In this document: positions 1 to 7,728 of the stretch, piece by piece
Layout: each line of letters opens with the position of its first letter
Numbering within the stretch: the stretch's first letter is position 1
Origin: Chryseobacterium potabilaquae
GTDB taxonomy: Bacteria > Bacteroidota > Bacteroidia > Flavobacteriales > Weeksellaceae
Reading direction: 5' to 3'
Length of the DNA: 64,000 nt
NCBI RefSeq assembly: GCF_902728265.1
Contig: NZ_CACVBR010000005.1
Location: 96,954-160,953, forward strand
Program-made: the position numbers and the translations under genes
Notes under the pieces: model-generated
Seen by the model: the letters and a program-made list of their open reading frames with translations, nothing else
The model's database searches: none
What the model was told of the DNA's origin: nothing

Positions 1-104
1 CTATCAGATTCATTTCTTAAAACATAAGCTCCATATTCTTTATTACGGTGCTCAAAAAGAATTTCATTAAAACGAAACTCTTGATTTTGGTGTAGTTGCT
101 TCAT
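1..104 (-). CDS. TonB-family energy transducer, N-terminal fragment
   Basis: Only the first 34 codons lie in the window; the gene runs off the left edge. The reverse complement starts with ATG at 104 and reads MKQLHQNQEFRFNEILFEHR, then NKEYGAYVLRN. The pattern NEI-F-R-N-K-YGAY-LR is the cytoplasmic leader usually seen before the transmembrane segment in Bacteroidota TonB-like proteins, which pass proton-motive energy from ExbB/ExbD to outer-membrane receptors. The membrane helix and the C-terminal TonB domain are outside the window, so the call depends on the leader motif alone. Confidence 0.7.
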   Translation of the reverse strand, partial: MKQLHQNQEFRFNEILFEHRNKEYGAYVLRNESD

Positions 105-482
105 AAGTAAAAATTTTAAAACCGTCACAAAAGACAATTATTAGTTCAACATAAATTATCAATAATCAATGAATAAATATCAAAACATTTGCCAAATAAC
201 TGAAATAAAAATACAATTTTAAAACTTTTTATAATATACAACAAAACAAATGAAACAAAAACAAAATAATCAGACAATACAGATTTACTTATTTTAATTC
301 TAGTAACAAGCTTGCATAAATTAAAAAATTCAACATAAAATGAAAAATACAGTAAAAACCCCATATGAAAATCGGAAAATCACTGACGATTTTTCTATAA
401 ACATGAAAGATATTTGTATCATACAATCGGGGACGCTGAAAACCGACAAGAGTAAGCAAGAAAAAATTAAAAACTTATAATT
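105..482. other. AT-rich divergent intergenic region
   Basis: This stretch lies between the divergently read tonB fragment and the first gene of the unknown cluster. It is very AT-rich. A 72-codon minus-strand ORF inside it looks like chance hydrophobic translation of A/T runs. An imperfect -7 box, GATATTTG at 409-416, would place a start about 60 bases before the ATG at 483. No convincing -33 box, hairpin or RNA gene was seen. Confidence 0.5.
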
Positions 483-2093
483 ATGCCAACATTAACTCAA
501 GAAGCAAAATCCAACTCTTTAATGAGTATGCTTTTAAAACAAGTTTACGACACTGTAACTAACGGAGGAAATCCAGATTCTCTAGGTCCCAATGATTTCA
601 TTGCCTTTGACCCTGTAGGTATTACCCTTTCTGAAGACACTTTCGATTATGCATTGAATGGATTATTTGGTGATGCTCCTTCCCCAAAACCTATGCTTGA
701 CGGAAAAGGAAAACCTATTCTTGATGCCAATGGAAATCCAAAAATAGATATGGAAGCTTACCAAAACGCCTTATCTAATAGCAAATTCAGAAAATATCTT
801 CAAATGGAACAGTTTGCTGCTATGGTAGATGTGATTCCTTCTCAGTTACCTCCCCTTACTAAAAATGGTAATGGAAGAGAACTCACCATCATGAGCATCA
901 TGAATGATTCTCAAAAAAGAGTTTCTAAAGTATACGAAGATCTTTTACAATGGTCAGTAGTTGTCGATACTCAGTTTGACACGAAAGTTGAAAAGAAATT
1001 AAATTCTTTAAGAGATAAACTATTTAAAATCAAAAAAGTAAAAAATCCAGATTTTGATGAAAATGCTCCGATTGATGACATGAACAAGCCAGAGCTATTC
1101 CACACTTTCGTTGCTCCAACCTATGCTAAATACATTGAATATCAAATGAAATATTATGATATAGTAGATGCTAATAACGAAATTAGAACCGCAGCAGATA
1201 ATGGAGACGCCGAAGCTATGGCTAAACTATCGATTGATGGTAAAAACATGAAAAAACGTGAAGACGCTGCATTAAAAGCATGGCAATCTTTAGGATATAA
1301 AGAAGCTGTAGAAAATATCCAGAACTATTTAAGTGAAGTTGAGCAAAAAAATATGCTTGTCATCAAAAAAAGAATGGAATCTGAATTTAGAAACAGCCAA
1401 AGAACAAGAGTCTTAGATTACACCAACTACTCTCCTTCTATTCCCGTTGCCGCGAACGCATTGAAAGAATCAAAAGGATGGCCAACAGTAACCATCGTAG
1501 AAGGTGAATCCAATTATGATTATTCTAAAAGTGTTCACAATTGGGGAGCAGCCGGAGGTTTTAGTTTGGGTATTTTCTCTATTGGGGCAAAAGCCGGAGG
1601 AAAACATGAAAAAACTAAAATCAATACGGATTACACTAATATGAAAATATCTTTCAAATTAGGTAAAGTAAGAGTAGAAAGAGGATGGTTCAGCCAACAA
1701 TTCATAGAATCCAAATACTGGAAATTACATGAACAATCTCCACAAGCATTAAATGGCGATATCATCAGTGATGGTAAAGGTAAAGGATTAATGCCATCGA
1801 TCATTACTGAGCTGATCATAGCAAAAGATGTTTCTTTAGATTTTGCCAATAACAGTACTGCCTTTACGGATGTTAAAAACTCAGTAAACTCAGGGGCAGC
1901 TGTCGGAATCGGACCTTTTGTATTCGGAGGAAGCTACAGCTACGATAACCAAGATGTACAATCGAATGCAAAATGGAATGGTAAAAAATTAACATCAGAT
2001 GGAATTTACATTATAGGCTACAAATGTCATGTAGTTCCAAAATCACCAAATCCAAATCCTGAAATTAAAAAATGGACTGACGGAAAATCATAA
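483..2093 (+). CDS. Hypothetical protein, paralog of the next gene (unknown family)
   Basis: A 536-residue protein I do not recognise. It has no signal peptide or membrane helix, so it should be made in the cytoplasm. The N-terminal third is acidic. The middle (about 140-330) is helical and charged. A glycine-rich patch near 360-375 (GAAGGFSLGIFSIGAKAGG) precedes a conserved-looking block: R400-x-W402-F403, then F..S..W, then ISDG at 428-431, a proline, and GPFVFGGSY near 475. The same block occurs in the following gene (RNWF at 302-305, ISDG at 323-326), and similarity extends upstream to shared GYK and GW positions, so the two look like diverged duplicates. It is first in a three-gene set ending in a peptidoglycan lysin. 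Function is unknown; an effector, structural or pore-forming role is only a guess. Confidence 0.75.
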   Translation: MPTLTQEAKSNSLMSMLLKQVYDTVTNGGNPDSLGPNDFIAFDPVGITLSEDTFDYALNGLFGDAPSPKPMLDGKGKPILDANGNPKIDMEAYQNALSNSKFRKYLQMEQFAAMVDVIPSQLPPLTKNGNGRELTIMSIMNDSQKRVSKVYEDLLQWSVVVDTQFDTKVEKKLNSLRDKLFKIKKVKNPDFDENAPIDDMNKPELFHTFVAPTYAKYIEYQMKYYDIVDANNEIRTAADNGDAEAMAKLSIDGKNMKKREDAALKAWQSLGYKEAVENIQNYLSEVEQKNMLVIKKRMESEFRNSQRTRVLDYTNYSPSIPVAANALKESKGWPTVTIVEGESNYDYSKSVHNWGAAGGFSLGIFSIGAKAGGKHEKTKINTDYTNMKISFKLGKVRVERGWFSQQFIESKYWKLHEQSPQALNGDIISDGKGKGLMPSIITELIIAKDVSLDFANNSTAFTDVKNSVNSGAAVGIGPFVFGGSYSYDNQDVQSNAKWNGKKLTSDGIYIIGYKCHVVPKSPNPNPEIKKWTDGKS

Positions 2094-2111
2094 TATCCTT
2101 CTCATTAAGAT

Positions 2112-2144
2112 ATAACCGACAGATTCGCTCTTTCTGTCGGTTAT
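2112..2144 (+). terminator. 12-bp stem hairpin between the two paralogs
   Basis: ATAACCGACAGA at 2112-2123 pairs perfectly with TCTGTCGGTTAT at 2133-2144 around a 9-base loop. No U tract follows on the plus strand, so it may be a weak terminator, attenuator or mRNA-stabilising structure that sets different levels of the two paralogs. Confidence 0.5.
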
Positions 2145-2231
2145 CTCAAAAAACTGTTTGTTTAGATGCAAGCACAAGAGAGAAGTTGAAAGGATACAAT
2201 AAGAGAAACCAACAACCTAAAACCAATAGCC

Positions 2232-4046
2232 ATGAAATACTTTATAGCCGCATACCAAAAGCTTAGAAACATTTATATGTCTCAAAGCTCTATGGAAAAT
2301 GATCTACCCATGATCTGCCCTTCTCTGAGAGTATACGAAAATGAAGAATTGGAGCTGCTAAAACCTCAAAGCCTGCTTAATGATGAACAGAAAAAAGCGC
2401 TTTCCATCATCAAAAAACAAAACGTGGCTTATGAACTCAATTCCGTACCTATTTCTCCTAATTTCTGGGATTTGAATCCTAACAATGCTCTTTTTGATAT
2501 CTATCGTGACATTCTCGATAAAAATAATTTAAAGAATCTTGAGGAAAATTTAGATCAAGTCATCGCTAATAAAAGTACCGTCCTCTATGATGCTAAGAAT
2601 AATGAAACTAAAGAATTTAAAGCCTATAAAAAATACCAAACGGCTCACGAAACCACAGTCAATAGTATTACAACACATCTTGAACTCTTCGACGGACTAG
2701 ACACAGAGGAAGAAAAAACAAATTGGAATGATCAATTGGTTAACCTCAACAATCTTAAAGCACTCTCTTTTTCCGAATGGAAAGTGAAAGGATATAAAGA
2801 TCTTATTGAAAAAGAATTAGCTCGAATCAATAAAATATCCGATGCTGATCTTTATCTCGCTATGGCTCAAAATGCAAAAAACACTTTTAATGCAGCCGAA
2901 AAAACAGATGTAATCAGCAATGCCTCCATCCATGATATTAATTTTATTCCGTATGATTTTATGGAAAATGAATCCGGATGGACCAATATGAGACTTGAAA
3001 AGGCCGAACTTGAAAGTTTATATACAGAAGCTAAAAATTCTAATGAAAATTTACCTTCAGAAATACTATCCATTGATTATGATGAAAGCGTCATACAAGC
3101 AGTAGAATTTGATTATTCATTTGTTCATTTAAAAAGAAATTGGTTCAATAAAAACTTTATGCTTTCCGAACTTTTCGACTGGAAAGAAACCAAAAAAATA
3201 TCCGATGGAAATACTATTTCGAGTGATTTTAAATTACCCGCTATTACTAAAGCCATGATGCTGTTTAAAAATTTAAAAATCATTCTGGACCCATCTATCA
3301 CCAATGAAACCGTCAACAATCCGAATCAATTAATATATTTCGGACCACTGATTCTGAAACAACAACTTTTTGTCAATAAAAATAATAACCAAAAATTTTT
3401 AAAAGCCATTACCAATGTCAGAACAATTAAGTCCGATCAACTCAATAGCCTAACCCGAAAAACAGAAACCGTAGAATCCACTAAAATAGTTTCTGCAAAA
3501 CCCGTGGTTGCACAACCCGCTACAGAAACCATGAAAGCCAATCCTGTTTTATACAATAAAATCAATGTTTTAAATAATGTAAAAAACATCAAAGTCGGAA
3601 CTCCGGCTCCCGTTCAACCCCCCCCCGTAAAACCCGTCACTCCTATTATTGCAACTCCTATTAAAATTCCGGGAATCTTTGTTCCTATAAAATTTCCTAT
3701 CCCGATTACACCTACCGGATCAATGGTGCAGTTCAGGGCTTTTGATAAAATAAACAATGATCCTATTTATAAATGTTCAATCTCTATTAAAGGAACCAAT
3801 AATAGTAGAATTTATGAGATAGAAACCAATGAATTAGGAATGATCAATCAACTTATTCCTGTGGGGGAATACAGTGTAGAGCTTAGAGTAGATGATTACG
3901 CTGTTTTGAATCAAAATTTCAGTGTAGTTAATACAAATCCTCTGAATTTAGACTATAAGCTCCAACGGGAAGAGATCAAATTCAAATCTTTTTTCTTAGT
4001 AGGAATGATTTGTGAAAAAATGCCGAAAATACCTGTTAATCAGTAA
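2232..4046 (+). CDS. Hypothetical protein with paralogous core, Pro-rich linker and carboxypeptidase-regulatory-like C-terminus
   Basis: A 604-residue protein without signal peptide. Residues about 190-370 resemble the preceding protein: a GYK helix region, SGW, then RNWF at 302-305, ISDG at 323-326, LPAIT and GPLIL. This is followed by a Ser/Thr/Val-rich stretch and a proline-rich linker (about 455-497, PAPVQPPPVKPVTP). The C-terminal 90 residues (VQFRAFDK to LNLDYKLQ) look like a carboxypeptidase-regulatory-like beta-sandwich: a conserved small domain, then TNELGMINQLIPVGEYSVEL. The linker is encoded by a run of nine C bases at 3618-3626, striking in such AT-rich DNA and a likely slippage site. 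It is probably co-transcribed with the flanking genes (gaps of 138 and 86 bases). No function can be assigned. Confidence 0.75.
   Translation: MKYFIAAYQKLRNIYMSQSSMENDLPMICPSLRVYENEELELLKPQSLLNDEQKKALSIIKKQNVAYELNSVPISPNFWDLNPNNALFDIYRDILDKNNLKNLEENLDQVIANKSTVLYDAKNNETKEFKAYKKYQTAHETTVNSITTHLELFDGLDTEEEKTNWNDQLVNLNNLKALSFSEWKVKGYKDLIEKELARINKISDADLYLAMAQNAKNTFNAAEKTDVISNASIHDINFIPYDFMENESGWTNMRLEKAELESLYTEAKNSNENLPSEILSIDYDESVIQAVEFDYSFVHLKRNWFNKNFMLSELFDWKETKKISDGNTISSDFKLPAITKAMMLFKNLKIILDPSITNETVNNPNQLIYFGPLILKQQLFVNKNNNQKFLKAITNVRTIKSDQLNSLTRKTETVESTKIVSAKPVVAQPATETMKANPVLYNKINVLNNVKNIKVGTPAPVQPPPVKPVTPIIATPIKIPGIFVPIKFPIPITPTGSMVQFRAFDKINNDPIYKCSISIKGTNNSRIYEIETNELGMINQLIPVGEYSVELRVDDYAVLNQNFSVVNTNPLNLDYKLQREEIKFKSFFLVGMICEKMPKIPVNQ
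3618..3626 (+). repeat. Homopolymeric C9 tract inside coding sequence
   Basis: Nine consecutive C bases encode part of the proline linker of the 604-residue protein. Gain or loss of one base would frameshift the protein before its C-terminal beta-sandwich domain. The intact frame is the one seen here. Confidence 0.9.
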
Positions 4047-4132
4047 TCATATTATTTTAAATGGAGACTAATTCTCTAAGACTAAAACTAACAATCATCC
4101 ATATACAAATCTATAATTAAAAACCTATAACC

Positions 4133-4960
4133 ATGAAACTTTTAAAACACTATACCAAATCATCAGAAGTCCTGACCCTGTGTGAAATACTTTACAAATT
4201 AGGATACGACATCAAAATTTCCGATTCTTTCACCTTAGAAGTTGATGCAGCCGTGAAAGATTTTCAAAAGAAAAATTCTTTAGTGGTCGATGGCATTGTG
4301 GGCGTGAAAACATGGGCCGTACTCATGCAGAAAAGTACGCCTCCTGTTAACACCACCGATAAATTTCTAAAAGAAATCGATCTTATTAATTTCGCCAATC
4401 AATATGGATTAGAACTGGCAGCCGTAAAAGCTGTTAATGAAGTGGAAAGCAGCGGAAAAGGATTTTTAATCAACAATAAACCGAAAATTCTTTTTGAAGG
4501 ACACATTTTCTGGAATGAATTGAAGAAAAGAGGAATTGATCCCAATATTTACTACAATTCTTCTCATAAAGATGTACTATACCCTAAATGGACGAAAATA
4601 TACTACCAAGGCGGTGTAAAAGAATATGAAAGATTAAATGAAGCCATGACTTTAGGAGCAGATCCTAAATTCAAAGATGCGGCTCTTTCTTCTGCTTCTT
4701 GGGGAAGTTTTCAGATAATGGGATTTAATGCCAAATCTATTGGCTATATTGATGTCACCGATTTTGTATCAAAAATGGAAATGAATGAAGGCGAACATTT
4801 GAAAGCATTTGGAAAATTCCTTGAAAAAAACGGACTTATCGTATATCTTAAAAATAAAAACTGGGCAAGCTTTGCCCGAGGATATAATGGTCCGGGATAC
4901 AAACAAAATAGATACGATGAAAAACTCGCAAAAGCATACGCTAAATACTCGAACAACTAG
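4133..4960 (+). CDS. Peptidoglycan-binding N-acetylmuramidase (endolysin-like)
   Basis: 275 residues. The first 65 form a PG_binding_1 domain (LGYDIKISDSFTLEVDAAV, FQKKNSLVVDGIVGVKTW). Residues about 78-273 match the N-acetylmuramidase family (PF11860): NEVESSGKGF with the probable catalytic Glu, PKILFEGHIFW, SASWGSFQIMGFN and FARGYNGPGY. The reaction would be cleavage of the glycan backbone of peptidoglycan. There is no signal peptide, so it needs a dedicated route out, cell lysis or delivery with a partner. It is the last gene of the cluster with the two paralogous unknown proteins. Such lysins occur in phages and in effector or injection loci; no phage structural gene is nearby. Confidence 0.88.
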   Translation: MKLLKHYTKSSEVLTLCEILYKLGYDIKISDSFTLEVDAAVKDFQKKNSLVVDGIVGVKTWAVLMQKSTPPVNTTDKFLKEIDLINFANQYGLELAAVKAVNEVESSGKGFLINNKPKILFEGHIFWNELKKRGIDPNIYYNSSHKDVLYPKWTKIYYQGGVKEYERLNEAMTLGADPKFKDAALSSASWGSFQIMGFNAKSIGYIDVTDFVSKMEMNEGEHLKAFGKFLEKNGLIVYLKNKNWASFARGYNGPGYKQNRYDEKLAKAYAKYSNN

Positions 4961-5024
4961 ATATCCACCAAATCATATTGAGTTCATTATTATTAGAGTT
5001 CCCTTTGTATTATTATAGATTGTA

Positions 5025-5052
5025 AAAGAGACTGTCAATTGACAGTCTCTTT
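5025..5052. terminator. Bidirectional terminator between lysin gene and purA
   Basis: AAAGAGACTGTC at 5025-5036 and GACAGTCTCTTT at 5041-5052 form a perfect 12-bp stem with an AATT centre between two convergent genes. Confidence 0.8.
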
Positions 5053-5062
5053 GGGTTTTATC

Positions 5063-6349
5063 TTAGAATAATTCTTTTCGGATGATATTTTGACTTCTTT
5101 CCGGTCCAACCGAAACTAAGTATACATTGATTCCTAAATATTTTTCAATAAACTCGATATATTTTCTAGCATTGAGAGGAAGTTCATCATAGCTTCTCGC
5201 TTTTGTAATGTCTTCTTCCCATCCCGGAAGCTCTTCATAAATAGCTTCGTAATCGTATAGTTTTGTCGTTGAAGACGTAAAGTAATCAATAATTTTTCCG
5301 TCCTCAGTTTTGTATTTTGTAGCGATTTTCAATGTTCCAAGACCTGTAAGAACATCCAACTTAGTAATGACCAAATTATTAATTCCGTTAATCATACAAG
5401 CATGTTTTAACGAAACTAAGTCTAACCAGCCTGTTCTTCTTGGTCTTCCTGTAGTTGCTCCAAATTCATGACCGATTTGTCTGATTCTCTCACCTAATTC
5501 ATTGTCTAATTCAGATGGGAAAGGCCCGTTACCCACTCTTGTACAATAAGCTTTCGCTACCCCAATTAAGTTTTGAAGGGAAGTTGGCGGCACTCCTGCT
5601 CCTGTACAAACACCTCCTGTAGATGGAGAAGATGAAGTTACATAAGGATAGGTTCCAAAATCGATATCCAACATCAATGCTTGAGCACCTTCAAATAAGA
5701 TATTTTTTCCTTCTTGGATCGCTTCATTCAATTCCAGTTCCGTATCTACGATTCTATCTTGAAGTTGCTTTCCTATTTCTAAAAATTCGTTATAAACCTC
5801 TTCAACATCTAAAGCCGGTTTTCCATAGTATTTTTCAAAAAGAGAGTTCTTTACTCTTAGATTTTTTTCAATTTTCTCTCTTAAAATTTCCGGATTCAAA
5901 AGGTCGATCATTCTGATACCTACTCTTGCAATTTTATCTTCATAGCAAGGTCCAATTCCTTTTTTAGTCGTTCCGATTTGAGTCCCTCCTTGTTCTTCCT
6001 CTCTATACGTATCTAATAAGATATGGTAAGGCATAATTACATGCGCTCTTCTGCTGATAAAAACGTGGTCTGTTTTCAGTCCTTTTTCTTCAATCTGATT
6101 GATTTCTTTAATAAAAGATTTAGGATTTACCACTACTCCATTAGCAATGATACATTTCCCTTTACACTGCAGAACTCCTGAAGGAAGAAGGTGCAATACA
6201 AATTTTTCATCGCCTACATACACCGTATGTCCTGCATTGTCTCCACCTTGGAAACGCACTACATAATCCGATTTTGCCGATAAAACATCCGTGATTTTTC
6301 CTTTGCCCTCATCTCCATACTGAAGACCTACAACTACGTAAGTTGACAT
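5063..6349 (-). CDS. purA: Adenylosuccinate synthetase
   Basis: 428 residues, the usual family length. It joins IMP and aspartate using GTP to give adenylosuccinate, the first committed step to AMP, in the cytosol. Visible signatures are the N-terminal GTP/IMP loop GLQYGDEGKGKITD, FQGGDNAGHTV, the KKGIGPCYEDK block, ATTGRPRRTGWLD and the C-terminal SVGPERSQNI. It stands alone, with its own Bacteroidota-type promoter upstream and a hairpin downstream. Confidence 0.98.
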   Translation of the reverse strand: MSTYVVVGLQYGDEGKGKITDVLSAKSDYVVRFQGGDNAGHTVYVGDEKFVLHLLPSGVLQCKGKCIIANGVVVNPKSFIKEINQIEEKGLKTDHVFISRRAHVIMPYHILLDTYREEEQGGTQIGTTKKGIGPCYEDKIARVGIRMIDLLNPEILREKIEKNLRVKNSLFEKYYGKPALDVEEVYNEFLEIGKQLQDRIVDTELELNEAIQEGKNILFEGAQALMLDIDFGTYPYVTSSSPSTGGVCTGAGVPPTSLQNLIGVAKAYCTRVGNGPFPSELDNELGERIRQIGHEFGATTGRPRRTGWLDLVSLKHACMINGINNLVITKLDVLTGLGTLKIATKYKTEDGKIIDYFTSSTTKLYDYEAIYEELPGWEEDITKARSYDELPLNARKYIEFIEKYLGINVYLVSVGPERSQNIIRKELF

Positions 6350-6375
6350 ATTTTACTTTTGTTTTTAGATTCGCA

Positions 6376-6407
6376 CAAAATTACTTTTAAAAAATTGGGT
6401 GAGCAAA
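6376..6407 (-). promoter_or_regulatory. purA promoter, Bacteroidota type
   Basis: On the minus strand TTTG (6404-6407) is followed after 20 bases by TAATTTTG (6376-6383). This fits the TTTG/TAnnTTTG pattern and gives a leader of about 20-25 bases before the purA ATG. Confidence 0.7.
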
Positions 6408-6494
6408 TTTGAAGGGATTTTTATTTTTTGGGTGGGTGGAAATCATGGGGTTGAGGAAGGTAAAATTTGAATATAATTCTTTAAAAGAATTATG

Positions 6495-6502
6495 TATTTT
6501 TG
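6495..6502 (+). promoter_or_regulatory. Candidate -7 box for the DUF2971 gene
   Basis: TATTTTTG lies 25 bases before the ATG at 6528. The nearest TTTG (6466-6469) is 25 bases upstream of the box, longer than usual, so only the -7 element is supported. Confidence 0.45.
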
Positions 6503-6527
6503 AGTAACATCAAAAAAATTATAAAAA

Positions 6528-7607
6528 ATGACTGAGGAATATGAATATAATGGATTCAAATATTTAATGGACTACTCCTTGCCAGAAAGCAATATAAAAA
6601 TTTCACACAATAAACAAATACCAGAATATCTTTTTAAATTCTATTCAATTAATGAATTCAGTGTTGATGCTTTAATTAAATCTTATATATATGCTTCTCA
6701 CCCTTTCGAACTAAATGACATTATGGATAGTAGTCCATTTTTATTATACACTTCGAAACCTTTGAGCCTTGATGTTTATGAAAAATTCTTTTCTCATTTT
6801 AGATCTAAAGAAGAAATTATTAAAATTTGGGAAAATGATTCCAATAAAGAAAATAAATGTAGAGATTATTTAACTCATATTTATAGCGTTACATCTAACT
6901 TAATAGGAGTGATTTCTCTAACAGCGAAAGAAAATAATTTACTAATGTGGCCTCATTATGCACAAGAAAAAGGAATTCAATTAAAACTAAGAACATCTAA
7001 TCTTATAAACTCTATTACTGAAAATGTTGAGAATGAAAAAGGAGAATTTTTGGGTTTAAATCCAATAAATTACTGTCAAAAATTAAATCCTATTGATGTT
7101 CATCCTTATAAAACCTTTTTTGTACCAATAGCATATGCTACAAATGTTAAGTCAAATATGTGGGAATATGAAGATGAATGGAGAATTCTTGTTAGTAAAC
7201 ATGACATGGGTGTTCCACATAGTAAATCTGGTTTAAATATTATTCCGGATCATATTGGCAATAAAGAAAACCGTAAAATTTCTTATAGTAAAGAAATTGT
7301 TGAAGAAATATGCCTAGGTTTTAATTTTATAGTTGCTCGAGATTTTAATATAAAAAGAATTAATGATTTGGAATTTGAAGCACAACCTATAAAAGGAAAA
7401 TATAATTACGAAAACTATATCAAGCTATTAACTTATATATCGGATAATTTATCTGATAGATTATTTTATTCTGGAGTAAAATATGAGTTAGATGATGAAC
7501 AAAAGTTATTTCTAATAAGAACAAAAGAAAAATTAGAAATAAAAAAAATTAATGATGAAATTTTTCATTTCACCCGAACAAACAATATAATTAGGTTACT
7601 AGAATAA
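6528..7607 (+). CDS. DUF2971 domain-containing protein
   Basis: 359 residues, very rich in Asn, Lys and Ile, and more AT-rich than the housekeeping neighbours. Signs of DUF2971 (PF11185) are LFKFYSINEFSVDALIKS near residue 30, then SHPFELNDIMDS, LLMWPHYAQEKGIQL near 140, and MWEYEDEWRIL near 225. The biochemical role of the family is unknown. Genes of this kind are scattered among genomes as accessory orphans, sometimes near defence genes. Here it sits alone between purA and a convergent ABC-F gene, with its own probable promoter and no partner toxin or antitoxin, which suggests lateral acquisition. Confidence 0.8.
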   Translation: MTEEYEYNGFKYLMDYSLPESNIKISHNKQIPEYLFKFYSINEFSVDALIKSYIYASHPFELNDIMDSSPFLLYTSKPLSLDVYEKFFSHFRSKEEIIKIWENDSNKENKCRDYLTHIYSVTSNLIGVISLTAKENNLLMWPHYAQEKGIQLKLRTSNLINSITENVENEKGEFLGLNPINYCQKLNPIDVHPYKTFFVPIAYATNVKSNMWEYEDEWRILVSKHDMGVPHSKSGLNIIPDHIGNKENRKISYSKEIVEEICLGFNFIVARDFNIKRINDLEFEAQPIKGKYNYENYIKLLTYISDNLSDRLFYSGVKYELDDEQKLFLIRTKEKLEIKKINDEIFHFTRTNNIIRLLE

Positions 7608-7655
7608 TTTTAAATATAGATTGATTATGAAAAAGTATTTAACTAAATAGATGTT

Positions 7656-7702
7656 TTCATTCCGCAGAAACCTTTCAACAACTTAGATTTCTACGAAATG
7701 AC
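7656..7702. repeat. Imperfect extragenic palindrome (REP-like)
   Basis: TTCATTCCGCAGAAACC (7656-7672) and GATTTCTACGAAATGAC (7686-7702) form an imperfect inverted repeat around a 13-base centre between convergent genes. The half-sites resemble a palindrome family (CATTCCG...CGGAATG) I recall from flavobacterial intergenic regions; copy number cannot be checked here. It could also serve as a terminator. Confidence 0.4.
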
Positions 7703-7728
7703 AAGCAGTATGAATATTTTTATTATTC

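Noticed and set aside
146..364. 72-codon minus-strand ORF near the left edge
   Set aside because: Very AT-rich, Phe/Leu/Ile-only composition and no conserved pattern; probably chance.
4133..4960. Lysin as evidence of a prophage
   Set aside because: No capsid, tail, terminase, integrase or holin gene is present nearby, and the neighbours are two unknown paralogs.
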